From the NCBI GenBank assembly GCA_965223355.1, contig CBDCWE010000003.1, positions 2,356,001 through 2,420,000 on the forward strand: DNA of 64,000 nt, written 5' to 3'. Both the position numbers and the translations under genes were made by a program. Below the pieces are notes generated by a model. It was given only the letters and a program-made list of their open reading frames with translations. It searched no databases and had not been told where the DNA came from. Position 1 is the first letter of the stretch. Each line of letters begins with the position of its first letter. This DNA is from Tectiglobus sp965223355. Lineage in GTDB: Bacteria; Pseudomonadota; Alphaproteobacteria; Rhizobiales; Hyphomicrobiaceae. Of the stretch, positions 54,701-62,837 are shown in pieces.

Positions 54701-56086
54701 TCAGCATCCGCCGAATTTCTGTTGGCTCAGTTCGATCACGTCCTCGAAGGTTCTGAGGCCGGTTGCGGGGGCCGTGACGAGGACCGCCATGTTGCCCGGC
54801 TTGTGCTCGTTGCGGCGCATGCGCATGTGCGCCTTCGGGATCTGCTGCCAGGGGAACACCTCCGACATGCACGGATCGATACGGCGGTCGATCACCAGCT
54901 TGTTGGCCTGGGCAGCCTGCATCAGGTTGGCGAAGTGGGAGCCCTGCACGCGCTTCTGGTGCATCCACAAATAGCGCGCGTCCATGGTCAGGTTATAGCC
55001 GGAAGTGCCGGCGCAGATGACGACCATGCCGCCGCGCTTGACGACCTGGACCGAGATCGGGAACGTCGCCTCGCCCGGATGTTCGAAGACGATGTCTGGG
55101 TTGATGCCCTTGCCGGTGATATCCCAGATCGCCTTGCCGAATTTGCGCATTTCCTTCAGCCAGTCGCCGTACTCCGGCGAATTGACCGTCGGCAGCTGGC
55201 CCCAGCAGTTGAAATTCTTGCGGTTGATGACGCCCTTGGCGCCTAGCGCCTTGACGAAGTCGATCTTGTCGTCCTCCGAGACGACGCCAATGGCGTTGGC
55301 ACCGGCCGCCGCACAGAGCTGCACCGCGAACGAGCCGAGGCCGCCGGAGGCGCCCCACACGAGGACGTTCTGGGCCGGCTTCAGGGTGTGCGGGCGATGG
55401 CCGAACAGCATCCGGTAGGCGGTGGCCAGGGTCAGCGTATAACAGGCGCTCTCCTCCCAGGTCAGATGTTGAGGGCGCGGCATCAACTGGCGGTCCTGGA
55501 TGCGCGCGAACTGGGCGAACGAGCCGTCCGGCGTCTCATAGCCCCAAATCCGCTGCGAGGTTGAAAACATCGGATCACCGCCGTTGCATTCCTCATCGTC
55601 GCCATCGTCCTGATTGCAGTGGATGACGACTTCATCGCCGACCTTCCACCGCTTGACCTTGGAGCCGACGGCCCAGACGATGCCGGAGGCATCGGAGCCG
55701 GCAATGTGGTAGGGGTGCTTGTGGACGTCGCGGATCGGTGAAATCGGCGTACCGAGGGAGGCCCAGACGCCGTTATAGTTAACGCCGGCGGCCATCACCA
55801 GGACGAGAACGTCGTGGCTGTCGAGATCCCAGGTCGGCACCACTTCGAGTTGCATGGCGGTGGCGGGCTCGCCGTGGCGGTCTTCGCGAATGGTCCAGGC
55901 ATACATCTCTTTCGGCACGTGGCCGAGGGGCGGGATCTCGCCGACCTCGTAGAGATCCTTGACCGGCGTCGCGATGGTCGGCGGGGCGGCTTCGACTTTC
56001 GATTTGGATGATTGAGGCGCCGTCCTTGAAGCCACCGTGTTGTCCTGCGCCTGGCCCTTGTTTGCCGTCGTCGCACTGTCAGCCAT
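54701..56086 (-). CDS. ccr: Crotonyl-CoA carboxylase/reductase
   Basis: A 461-residue MDR-family enzyme that reduces and carboxylates crotonyl-CoA to ethylmalonyl-CoA, the key step of the ethylmalonyl-CoA pathway for two-carbon assimilation. VLVWGASGGLGSFAVQLCAA is the NADPH-binding glycine stretch at about residues 240-260. HCNQDDGDDEECNGGDPMFS, and the later FEHPGEATFPISVQVVKRGG are family signatures. The first 40 residues (ATTANKGQAQDNTVASRTAP) are a low-complexity extension beyond the usual length. A 340-base gap upstream separates it from a divergent membrane gene. It fits metabolically with phaC, which drains the same 3-hydroxybutyryl/crotonyl-CoA pool. Confidence 0.95.
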   Translation of the reverse strand: MADSATTANKGQAQDNTVASRTAPQSSKSKVEAAPPTIATPVKDLYEVGEIPPLGHVPKEMYAWTIREDRHGEPATAMQLEVVPTWDLDSHDVLVLVMAAGVNYNGVWASLGTPISPIRDVHKHPYHIAGSDASGIVWAVGSKVKRWKVGDEVVIHCNQDDGDDEECNGGDPMFSTSQRIWGYETPDGSFAQFARIQDRQLMPRPQHLTWEESACYTLTLATAYRMLFGHRPHTLKPAQNVLVWGASGGLGSFAVQLCAAAGANAIGVVSEDDKIDFVKALGAKGVINRKNFNCWGQLPTVNSPEYGDWLKEMRKFGKAIWDITGKGINPDIVFEHPGEATFPISVQVVKRGGMVVICAGTSGYNLTMDARYLWMHQKRVQGSHFANLMQAAQANKLVIDRRIDPCMSEVFPWQQIPKAHMRMRRNEHKPGNMAVLVTAPATGLRTFEDVIELSQQKFGGC

Positions 56087-56427
56087 TGCCGCGTTCCTTG
56101 GTTGATGTCGCCTTGCGTTTCGTTCCGGGCTCTGATCGCAATCGGCGACCAGAAAATCTGACCTGAATGGGTAACGTGCCAGCGAACATACTCACATTTC
56201 GGGCCGGTCCGCCGATCCGCGAGCACGCCTTACTGGCGGTTCGTGAGCGTGTTTACCGTAGCATGATTTCGCAATGCAACATTTTGCTGCATGTCGGATG
56301 AACGGCTCGAAATTCGATCGCAGTGCGGGGAATTTTCACAGCAGATTAACTCAAATCATAAACTGGAGGTTAAGGGTGGCGGGCTAAGATCCTTAATTGT
56401 TCTTCCATATCTGATGGAGCACATACG
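56087..56427. other. Divergent promoter region between ccr and a membrane gene
   Basis: About 340 bases with no gene. 56280-56400 is AT-richer (TTTTCACAGCAGATTAACTC, then TCCTTAATTG). Both promoters should be here. No strong palindrome is seen. Confidence 0.45.
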
Positions 56428-56793
56428 ATGGATTGGCGACTGCTGTGGGCCATTGTGACTGCCACACCCAGCGAAATCGTTGTCCTGCTGGTTGTTCTCG
56501 CAACGATTTCCACGTATTTCATTTACACCGCATACGAGACCGGGTTCTACGTATCAGTCATATCGTTCGCGGCAATGATCACGGCCGGCTTGGGTGGACA
56601 TATTTACTTTGCTTTCAATGGCATATTCTTTGCGCATGATATTGGCCGCAGCGCCGTGATCGGCGCGACGCTGTCGATGGCGGCGTGCTTTGCGGTGGCG
56701 GTGATCGTGATCCGGGTCATGTCGGATACGGTCTATGCCCGTTTTGGTGCAAAGAAGTCGCAAGAACTGCCGACGGCTCGACGGAACGTATAG
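56428..56793 (+). CDS. Small membrane protein of unknown function
   Basis: A 121-residue protein with three predicted helices (about residues 18-38, 42-65 and 78-100) and a short charged tail. ATG 56428 follows GGAG within ten bases. The family is not recognised. It stands alone, divergent from ccr. Confidence 0.6.
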   Translation: MDWRLLWAIVTATPSEIVVLLVVLATISTYFIYTAYETGFYVSVISFAAMITAGLGGHIYFAFNGIFFAHDIGRSAVIGATLSMAACFAVAVIVIRVMSDTVYARFGAKKSQELPTARRNV

Positions 56794-56900
56794 CGGTTCG
56801 CCGGCATCCCCGCCAATGCGGCCCGGCACCAACAAATCTCATTGCGGCTCGGTCGGGTGCGCGCGAGAACGCCTCTTAAACAAGGTTCAGTTTTGCCAAG

Positions 56901-57029
56901 GGCAATATCCTGCGGGCGCCGGCTTGGCCAGGATTAAGCAACGCGCGGCACCGAGATCGGCTGGTTGCCCATTCCAGTGGTGCAACGCTTGAGATCGCAG
57001 TGCCAAATCGGCGCCCGCAGGATATTGCC
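56901..57029. repeat. Perfect 21-bp inverted repeat with 87-bp spacer
   Basis: GGCAATATCCTGCGGGCGCC and one further base on the left (56901-56921) are exactly complementary to 57009-57029. It lies right before the IS110-family remnant and no gene overlaps it. A natural reading is a palindromic target or end structure associated with the element. The spacer carries AAGCAACGCGCGGC and TGCAACGCTTGAGATC, which are not obviously coding. Confidence 0.8.
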
Positions 57030-57064
57030 AATTTGCCCGGATTTATGCGTTGACGACCTGGTGA

Positions 57065-57652
57065 AAAATCCAGAAACTGGCAGAGCTTATCTCAGCTCGC
57101 ATCGCCGCCGTTGGCGACAGAACGGCCGTTTCAAACCGCCATGGTGCGGCCCAATGTGCCAACCTCAAGCGCGAACTGGGCAGGCAGCTCAAGGCCGTCG
57201 ACAAGCATATCGCGCGCCTCGAGGCGATGATCCGCAAGATCATCGCAAGCGATGAGGCGCTGATGCGACGTTATGATATTCTTGTCTCAATTCCAGGTAT
57301 CGCTGACATCACGGCGATGGGGTTGATCGGCCTGCTCAGCGAACTCGGCACCTGCACCGATAAAGAAATCGCAGCCCTTGTCGGCGTCGCGCCGATGAAC
57401 TGGGACAGCGGCGAAATGCGGGGGCGGCGTGCCATTCGCGGCGGCCGAGCAGCAGTGCGTAAGCTGCTTTACATGCCGGCCATGGTTGCTGTCGGTCGTG
57501 GCGTGAATGCTGACTTGCAAACCTTCTACGAACGTTTGCGAGCCAACGCCAAGCCCGCCAAAGTCGCGCTCGTTGCCGTCATGCGAAAACTCATCATTCT
57601 CGCCAACACCCTGATCTTCGAAAACCGAAAATGGGCCCCCAAAATGCCTTGA
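57065..57652 (+). pseudogene. IS110/IS1111-family transposase, N-terminus missing
   Basis: The frame is open from just after a stop at 57062. QKLAELISARIAAVGDRTAV, then LKAVDKHIARLEAMIRKIIA are the coiled linker. IPGIADITAMGLIGLLSEL, GVAPMNWDSGEMRGRRAIRG and GRAAVRKLLYMPAMVAV form the C-terminal transposase domain including the conserved serine. The DEDD (RuvC-like) domain is absent, so the protein is inactive. IS110 elements carry a guide (bridge) RNA in their ends. None can be confirmed here because the ends are lost. Confidence 0.88.
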
Positions 57653-57670
57653 CAAGCGAGACAGATGCTA

Positions 57671-57720
57671 ACAATCCCGCCAAAGGGCACTGCCCTTTGG
57701 AAACCCGTGACTTGATCAGA
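57671..57720 (+). repeat. Family B repeat, right-end fragment B4
   Basis: AATCCCGCCAAAGGGCACTG, then CCCTTTGGAAACCCGTGACT: the last stem and tail of family B only. Repeat A9 takes over at its right edge. Confidence 0.8.
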
Positions 57721-57721
57721 T

Positions 57722-57802
57722 GATCGCCTCTAAAGTGGCGATCATCTTTGTGCTTTAAGTTGGAACCGCAATAGCGGTTCCAACTTAAAGCACGATGATC
57801 TA
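57722..57802 (+). repeat. Family A repeat, half copy A9
   Basis: Only the linker (GATCGCCTCTAAAGTGGCGA) and hairpin 2 remain, ending GATGATCTAG. Hairpin 1 has been lost at the junction with B4. Confidence 0.88.
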
Positions 57803-57858
57803 GGCGCATGAACTTGCTTATAATCGCGCGCAAATGAAATTTGGCAAGGAGTGGTGCG

Positions 57859-58890
57859 GTGAGCGATACGAGGCAACTCTCGCTCAAACAGGTGTTTGAG
57901 CTGAGCGAAGCTGCATTGGCCGGCGCCGGGGCGTCGCCTCGGCAAGCGGCGAGCGAGGCGTGTGCGATCGAAGAAGCTGAGGCCGACGGGATCCGCAGTG
58001 TCGGCCTGGCTTACCTGCCGATCTATTGCGACCATCTCGCGTGCGGTAAGGTCAACGGGCAAGCCGAGCCGAGTGTTTCGCAGCCGGCACCGGCGGCGAT
58101 GGTCGTCAACGCCGATAATGGCTTTGCGCATCCAGCCTTTGAAGTCGCACTGGAACCGTTCGTCGAGATAACGCGGTCCCAGGGTATGGCCGGCATGGCG
58201 ATCGTGGAAAGTTCATCGGCCGGTGTTCTGGCATGGTTCGTCGAACGACTGGCGGCGCGCGGCCTCGTCGCCCTCGGCTTCGCCAACTCGTCGGCGCTGA
58301 TGGCGGCCGACGGCGGTGCGCGGCCGTTTTTCGGCACCAATCCGCTTGCCTTCGCCGTCCCGCGGCCCGGCCGATCAGCGCTGGTGGTGGATCAGGCCAC
58401 CAGCCAGGTGGCCTACGTCACCGTCAAGACTGCGGCGCAGAACGGCGAGACGATCCCGCTTGGATGGGGACTCGACAGCAACGGTCGGCCGACGACCGAT
58501 CCAAACGCCGTTCTCGATGGCGGCAGCATGGCGCCCTCGGGCGGTCACAAGGGCATGTTGCTGGCCTTGCTTGTGGATATTCTTGCCGGCGGCCTGGCCG
58601 GACCGCACTTTGCCTATCAGGCCTCCGCCTTCGGCGACAACGACGGCGGCCCGCCACGGGTCGGACAGTTTTTCATCGCCATCGATGCGGCCACCTTTGT
58701 GGGCGCGGCCGGCGGTGCAGGGGATCTGTCCGGCCGGCTCGAAGCATTGCTGGCGGAAATGACATCCGAGCCCGGCGTGCGGCTGCCCGGCGAACAGCGC
58801 CTCGCCCACAGGCGGCAAGCAGCCATTCACGGCGTCAGCGTACCAGGCCAGCTGCTCGACGTGATTCAATCCCATATCAGCGCAACTTAG
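57859..58890 (+). CDS. Malate/L-lactate dehydrogenase-family oxidoreductase
   Basis: A 343-residue NAD(P)-dependent oxidoreductase of the Ldh_2 (malate/L-sulfolactate/ureidoglycolate dehydrogenase) family. GFANSSALMAADGGARPFFG and TNPLAFAVPRPG are the conserved active-site and cofactor region, and SMAPSGGHKGMLLALLVDIL is typical of the C-terminal half. The start GTG 57859 lies eight bases after AAGGAG, so six further residues upstream are discounted. The substrate is not clear. Repeat A9 lies about 60 bases before it. The gene ends at a TTAG stop immediately followed by repeat B5. Confidence 0.88.
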   Translation: MSDTRQLSLKQVFELSEAALAGAGASPRQAASEACAIEEAEADGIRSVGLAYLPIYCDHLACGKVNGQAEPSVSQPAPAAMVVNADNGFAHPAFEVALEPFVEITRSQGMAGMAIVESSSAGVLAWFVERLAARGLVALGFANSSALMAADGGARPFFGTNPLAFAVPRPGRSALVVDQATSQVAYVTVKTAAQNGETIPLGWGLDSNGRPTTDPNAVLDGGSMAPSGGHKGMLLALLVDILAGGLAGPHFAYQASAFGDNDGGPPRVGQFFIAIDAATFVGAAGGAGDLSGRLEALLAEMTSEPGVRLPGEQRLAHRRQAAIHGVSVPGQLLDVIQSHISAT

Positions 58891-59050
58891 GGAACCTCTG
58901 AACAAGCCACGGGTTTCCAAAGGGCTTGGCCCTTTGGCGGGATCGGCAACGGCGGAGCCCTTAACCAATCGCCGCTTGGCGGCGATCTTTGAGGGGCTTT
59001 CAGCCCCTCAAACTCCCCGACCAGGGGATCTATCCCCTGGACCCCGGCCG
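58891..59050 (-). repeat. Family B multi-hairpin repeat, copy B5
   Basis: A reverse-orientation copy beginning GGAACCTCTGAACAAGCCAC right after the TAG stop of the dehydrogenase gene. It carries CCAAAGGGCTTGGCCCTTTGG-type, ATCGCCGCTTGGCGGCGAT, GAGGGGCTTTCAGCCCCTC and CCAGGGGATCTATCCCCTGG stems. It separates the dehydrogenase from the retron operon's 3' end. Confidence 0.88.
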
Positions 59051-59080
59051 GCGATGAGATCATGCAGAACGGAGCAGCGG

Positions 59081-60850
59081 TCAACGTCGCTTGGAAAACC
59101 AGAGGAAATAGAGGCCCAGCCCTGCCAGGAATTTGCCGCCTGTACTGATCATTGCCATTACCAGCAACAGAACCGTTAAAGGAATGCGCCACCGGCGGGC
59201 CCTGGCAAGCCATGATGGGCGCGCTTGCGGGACCGGGACCTCGTCGTCCGGTTGGCGCTGGGGTTGCGGGCACCCCGTCGATGGGACGGATGTTTGCGCA
59301 CCTGACGGCGAGCTGCTTGCGGTCTGCTCGAACAGTTCGACTGGCATCGCCGGCGGTTCGATTGCAGCCGGTGCCCACCAGTTCTCCCTGGGGGCCCGTC
59401 CGTCGGCCGCCGCGCGTCGCAAACTTGAGCCTCGGACGGCGCCGGCGGTCTTTTGAGGCGGCTGCGCCTTCGATCCGAAAATGGCATGCGTCTTGTCGAC
59501 TAGGTCGCGGACCCCGCCGCCATGCACCATGGTCAGGAAGTTTGCATAGCCAAGCGCGCTTGCTGCGGGAGATCCCTGGCGCCAGGACTTGGGAGCCGCG
59601 GTGTTCCGGGCATTGTGCAGATATGCGCGGAACTTTCTGCGCTCTTTGCGACTGACGCCGAGGCCGTCATTGACGGTCAGGCCCGTGACCTCCTGACGCC
59701 GGCCCTGTCGCATGATGCGGGTCTTGTCCTCATTGATGATCAGGCCTTCATCGCGCACGATGTAGCGGATGGTCTTCATCAAACGGCCGAGCGCGGGTTT
59801 GTCGAAGACGTCTGCAGAAAACGTCAGGTCGTCGGCGTAGCGTGTATAGGTGAACCCATACATGTTCGCTGCACCGGTAAGGCGGCGATCGAGCTTCCGG
59901 CAGAGCAGGTTGGTGACGGCCGGACTGGTCGGCGCGCCCTGCGGCAGGGCCCGCTCTGCGGTCGCGACATGCCAAGTCTGGCCGTCGAGTTCCAATTCAT
60001 CGCGATCAGCTTCCGTTGCGATCAAGGCAAACACGGCGGCCAGGGCTTCGCAATAGCCAAATGATGCAAATAGTCCCTTGACCCGCCGGTAACCGATGCT
60101 CGGAAAGAAATCCTTGAGATCGAGATTAATCACGACGGCCTTGTTGATGTGGGATGCAGCGTTGGTCATGATCGAGCGCCCGGAACGAAAACCGTGTGCT
60201 GCATCATGCGGCGTGAGCTTGAGAAGGATATTTTCGAGCAACCAGTACTGAGCGCGTTTCAGTCGCGGCATTGGCGCGGAAATCGTGCGCATGCCACCGG
60301 TTTTCTTTCTGATCTGAAAGCGCTTGTAGTGGGAAACTCGCCCAACCTTGCGATCATAGGTCAGGAAGCGCAACTCGCCGACAGCTATGCCCATCGCATC
60401 GGCAACATCCTTCATGCCGGAAAACTGCGGAAGACCATTTTCCGTCAGCCGCTCAACGTTGTTGGTCCGCCCGGCCAAGGCGTGTGAGCCGGTGTCGCCG
60501 AGATGGACGATGTCGTCGCGGCGCCTTTCATACCAGGCGGTTGCCTTGTCGTAGCGTTGCTGAGCCTGCCGCCGCTTCGTTTCAATACGCCGCTCGCGAG
60601 CGAGTTTCATGCGCTCCTTCATGATCTCGCGGACGGCTTGGTCGGCATCATCGTAAGCGCGTGCGGCTTTCGCGAGGTCGGCAATCTCGCGCTGCAATTC
60701 GCCTTTGCGCTTGATCAGCTCGGCGGGCAGGGACGGCTTGTCATTGTCGCGCGGCCAGAAGCCATGGCGGATCATTTCCTCGAGAATGACTTCATCCAAC
60801 GAGGACTCGCGAATGCGGTCATAGAGTTGTTGGCGGGTATCGCTGGTCAT
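59081..60850 (-). CDS. Retron reverse transcriptase with C-terminal membrane tail
   Basis: A 589-residue RT that should make multicopy single-stranded DNA from the adjacent RNA. The RT core (about residues 165-420) carries the retron hallmark N230-A-A-S-H234 (NAxxH), DLKDFFPS 244-251, QGAPTSP 304-310, Y338-A-D-D341 and V388-T-G. A charged coiled-coil-like N-terminus (45-115) precedes it. After residue 460 comes an Ala/Pro-rich linker and then a hydrophobic helix (PLTVLLLVMAMISTGGKFLA, about 557-585) ending KRR, a membrane tail unusual for retron RTs. ATG 60850 follows GAGGAG. It is the last gene of the retron operon. Confidence 0.93.
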   Translation of the reverse strand: MTSDTRQQLYDRIRESSLDEVILEEMIRHGFWPRDNDKPSLPAELIKRKGELQREIADLAKAARAYDDADQAVREIMKERMKLARERRIETKRRQAQQRYDKATAWYERRRDDIVHLGDTGSHALAGRTNNVERLTENGLPQFSGMKDVADAMGIAVGELRFLTYDRKVGRVSHYKRFQIRKKTGGMRTISAPMPRLKRAQYWLLENILLKLTPHDAAHGFRSGRSIMTNAASHINKAVVINLDLKDFFPSIGYRRVKGLFASFGYCEALAAVFALIATEADRDELELDGQTWHVATAERALPQGAPTSPAVTNLLCRKLDRRLTGAANMYGFTYTRYADDLTFSADVFDKPALGRLMKTIRYIVRDEGLIINEDKTRIMRQGRRQEVTGLTVNDGLGVSRKERRKFRAYLHNARNTAAPKSWRQGSPAASALGYANFLTMVHGGGVRDLVDKTHAIFGSKAQPPQKTAGAVRGSSLRRAAADGRAPRENWWAPAAIEPPAMPVELFEQTASSSPSGAQTSVPSTGCPQPQRQPDDEVPVPQARPSWLARARRWRIPLTVLLLVMAMISTGGKFLAGLGLYFLWFSKRR

Positions 60851-60888
60851 GCCGCTCCTCGCATTTGAGCGGCGGACAAGTACCGGAG

Positions 60889-61104
60889 ATGCGGCGGATG
60901 AACTTTCGAACAATCCTTAGAGCTGGGGCGCTCAACTCGATGCCGATACGACCACCCGTGCACCTTTGAATTCACGGAATTCAAACCGCAAAGTGCACGG
61001 GTGGTCAGTATCGGCCCAGTCAAGAGCGGACCAGCGACGCGTGAGCGGTCAATAGGCATGGATGGCGAAACACCGTCCGGGATGCAAAGCCATCCGCCAC
61101 ACTC
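60889..61104 (-). ncRNA. Candidate retron msr-msd RNA
   Basis: The 322-nt gap between the SWIM-protein stop and the RT start holds the expected parts, read on the minus strand. a1 is GTGTGGCGGATG (61102-61091) and is complementary over 12 positions, with two G-U pairs, to a2 CATCCGCCGCAT (60900-60889). Between them lie an msr-like region with short stems (GGATG GCTTTG CATCC) and a long msd-like stem of 22 bp (GCCGATAC, then GACCACCCGTGCAC, one bulged base) at 61015-60942. That stem is capped by a second stem TTTGAATT / AATTCAAA. A short overlapping frame on this strand is taken as a shadow. The branching guanosine is not assigned. Confidence 0.78.
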
Positions 61105-61172
61105 CGATTCCTGATTATTACGCGGCCCGTTCGCGGCGATCAAGGCAGCATGCATCATGGCGACGGGGAAAC

Positions 61173-62837
61173 TCATGATGTGCCTCCCCATGGTCCTTTG
61201 ATAACATTGGCAAACGCCTTGTGCGCAGACTGGCGACGCAGTGCCAGAATATGTTGACAGGGACCGCGACGCAGACGGTTCTTCTTGTAGAACAAGCACT
61301 CGCAGGTTGCGCCGATCAGTCGATCATCATCGTCGGTCGAAATTGTTACGGTGTGCTGGCGGCCGTCTTCTACGACCACCCCCTCGGCGCTTCGTTCGCT
61401 TGTCCGGCGGACGTCAACCAAGCCGCCGTTGATCAATTCGTCAGCCTTGCGTTCCTCATCGCTTTGGAAGCGCAGCTGTTCAAACGGCAGCGCTTCTCGG
61501 GTCAACTCACGGAACCGCCAAAGCTGCTTGTCGAGATCGAACATCACCCGGCCATGCTGGGCCAGCACGGTCAGGGCAGACGCCGCATCCGCTCGTTCGA
61601 CGCCCGCACTTGCAGCGATTTCGCCGATATCACCAAGCCAGCGTTGTTTGATAGCTGCAAAAACCCGCTCGCGCATATCGGTCGATGTTCGCCGACGCGG
61701 CGCCAGCAGGTCAAACTGTCCCGCCCGCGACCAGTCGTTCGCGGTCCATCCGGACAGGCCAAGTGTAAATTTCATCGCTCCGAGATCGGCGATGACAAAG
61801 CACGGCAGACCGCTTCCAAGCAGATGGAATTCAAATGACTTCGCCAGCGGTATGAGGCGTTCCAAAATCAGCAGACGGCGACGTCCCCATAGGCGAATTT
61901 CCAACTCTTCATCACCACTGTAGGTCGCGCGTGGGCATGGCAGTGCATCGTTCCACGGCTCGAAGATCATCTCCACCGGTGAGCCGGGCCGCAGGCAGAA
62001 CCGGATGGATCTCGGGCTGTGGCGCTCCTTCTTGCGGCGCAGAAAGAAGCACAGGTTGTGGATGTCCATCGGATGGAACGTGATGCGATGAGTCGGCAGC
62101 GTCATCGCCGAGCTGACCTGCAGGAAACCTTTCATCCACGTATCAGGCAGGTCGATCTTCTGTTCGAAGATTTCCTGGCCCTGCTGTGTTGCAGCGGCGA
62201 ACCCGGCCTGCTCGATACGCAACTCTGTTTTGCGATAGCTGCGGATCTGTTGGAACGCGTGGTAGAGGTCCCAGGAATAATCAACGTTAGTGACGCCGTT
62301 GTGGAACTCACCGACGTCATCGAACATTTCCAGGTCGCAGCTCAGCCGTCCGTAGGTCGATTCATCGCTCGAAAAGCATTCGAACGAGATCTCATCCGGA
62401 TGCACCGCGATAACAGGATCCAGCACGATCCAGGCGTTGTGGTTGGTTTTGTAGATCCAGTCGAAATAGCGTTGTTGCGCCTTGTTGTAGGGCGACATGA
62501 TTTCGTTTTGCCGGCTTCTCAGCCCATGCAGCTCTTCGCGCAGAGCGGCGACTTTTTCTGAGGCCGCCTTGCCAGTGCTGGCCGCCTCCGCAAGCATCTG
62601 GTCCGTCTGGGTTTCGAGCCAGGCAAAATACTCCGTTCGGTCCTTGGGCTTGAAGCGCATGTCGGACACGACGACATGGTGTAACGTCGAAATCGCCTCT
62701 CGGAAATTGACGTGGTTTGAGACGTTGCCCACGAAGTAAGCAGGTTCGCGCAGGAGATCCGGCGAGAAACTTACCGAGGAGGCATCGCGGCCATGACTGA
62801 CGCCACTTTGGCCCGCGTATCGGCTCGTGACTTCCAT
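61173..62837 (-). CDS. Winged-helix/SWIM zinc-finger protein of retron (WHSWIM)
   Basis: A 554-residue soluble protein. The SWIM zinc finger is C512-E-C514 and C527-Q-H529, in the CxC(n)CxH pattern near the C-terminus. The preceding stretch from about residue 388 (RVFAAIKQRWLGDIGEIAAS, then VERADAASALTVLAQHG) fits a winged helix. The N-terminal 380 residues are not recognised. SWIM domains bind DNA or protein. In the type XIII retron architecture I recall, a WHSWIM protein and an ARM/HEAT protein accompany the RT, and one of them is presumed effector or regulator. ATG 62837 overlaps the preceding TAA (TAATG), so it is coupled to the solenoid gene. Confidence 0.87.
   Translation of the reverse strand: MEVTSRYAGQSGVSHGRDASSVSFSPDLLREPAYFVGNVSNHVNFREAISTLHHVVVSDMRFKPKDRTEYFAWLETQTDQMLAEAASTGKAASEKVAALREELHGLRSRQNEIMSPYNKAQQRYFDWIYKTNHNAWIVLDPVIAVHPDEISFECFSSDESTYGRLSCDLEMFDDVGEFHNGVTNVDYSWDLYHAFQQIRSYRKTELRIEQAGFAAATQQGQEIFEQKIDLPDTWMKGFLQVSSAMTLPTHRITFHPMDIHNLCFFLRRKKERHSPRSIRFCLRPGSPVEMIFEPWNDALPCPRATYSGDEELEIRLWGRRRLLILERLIPLAKSFEFHLLGSGLPCFVIADLGAMKFTLGLSGWTANDWSRAGQFDLLAPRRRTSTDMRERVFAAIKQRWLGDIGEIAASAGVERADAASALTVLAQHGRVMFDLDKQLWRFRELTREALPFEQLRFQSDEERKADELINGGLVDVRRTSERSAEGVVVEDGRQHTVTISTDDDDRLIGATCECLFYKKNRLRRGPCQHILALRRQSAHKAFANVIKGPWGGTS

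Noticed and set aside
56901..57029. Terminal inverted repeats of a complete IS110 element
   Set aside because: The repeat arms are both upstream of the transposase and do not enclose it, so they cannot be its two ends.
60847..61299. Minus-strand frame of 150 codons over the RT-proximal gap
   Set aside because: It spans the a1/a2 and hairpin structure, has no domain and overlaps the SWIM gene end; an RNA is the better explanation.
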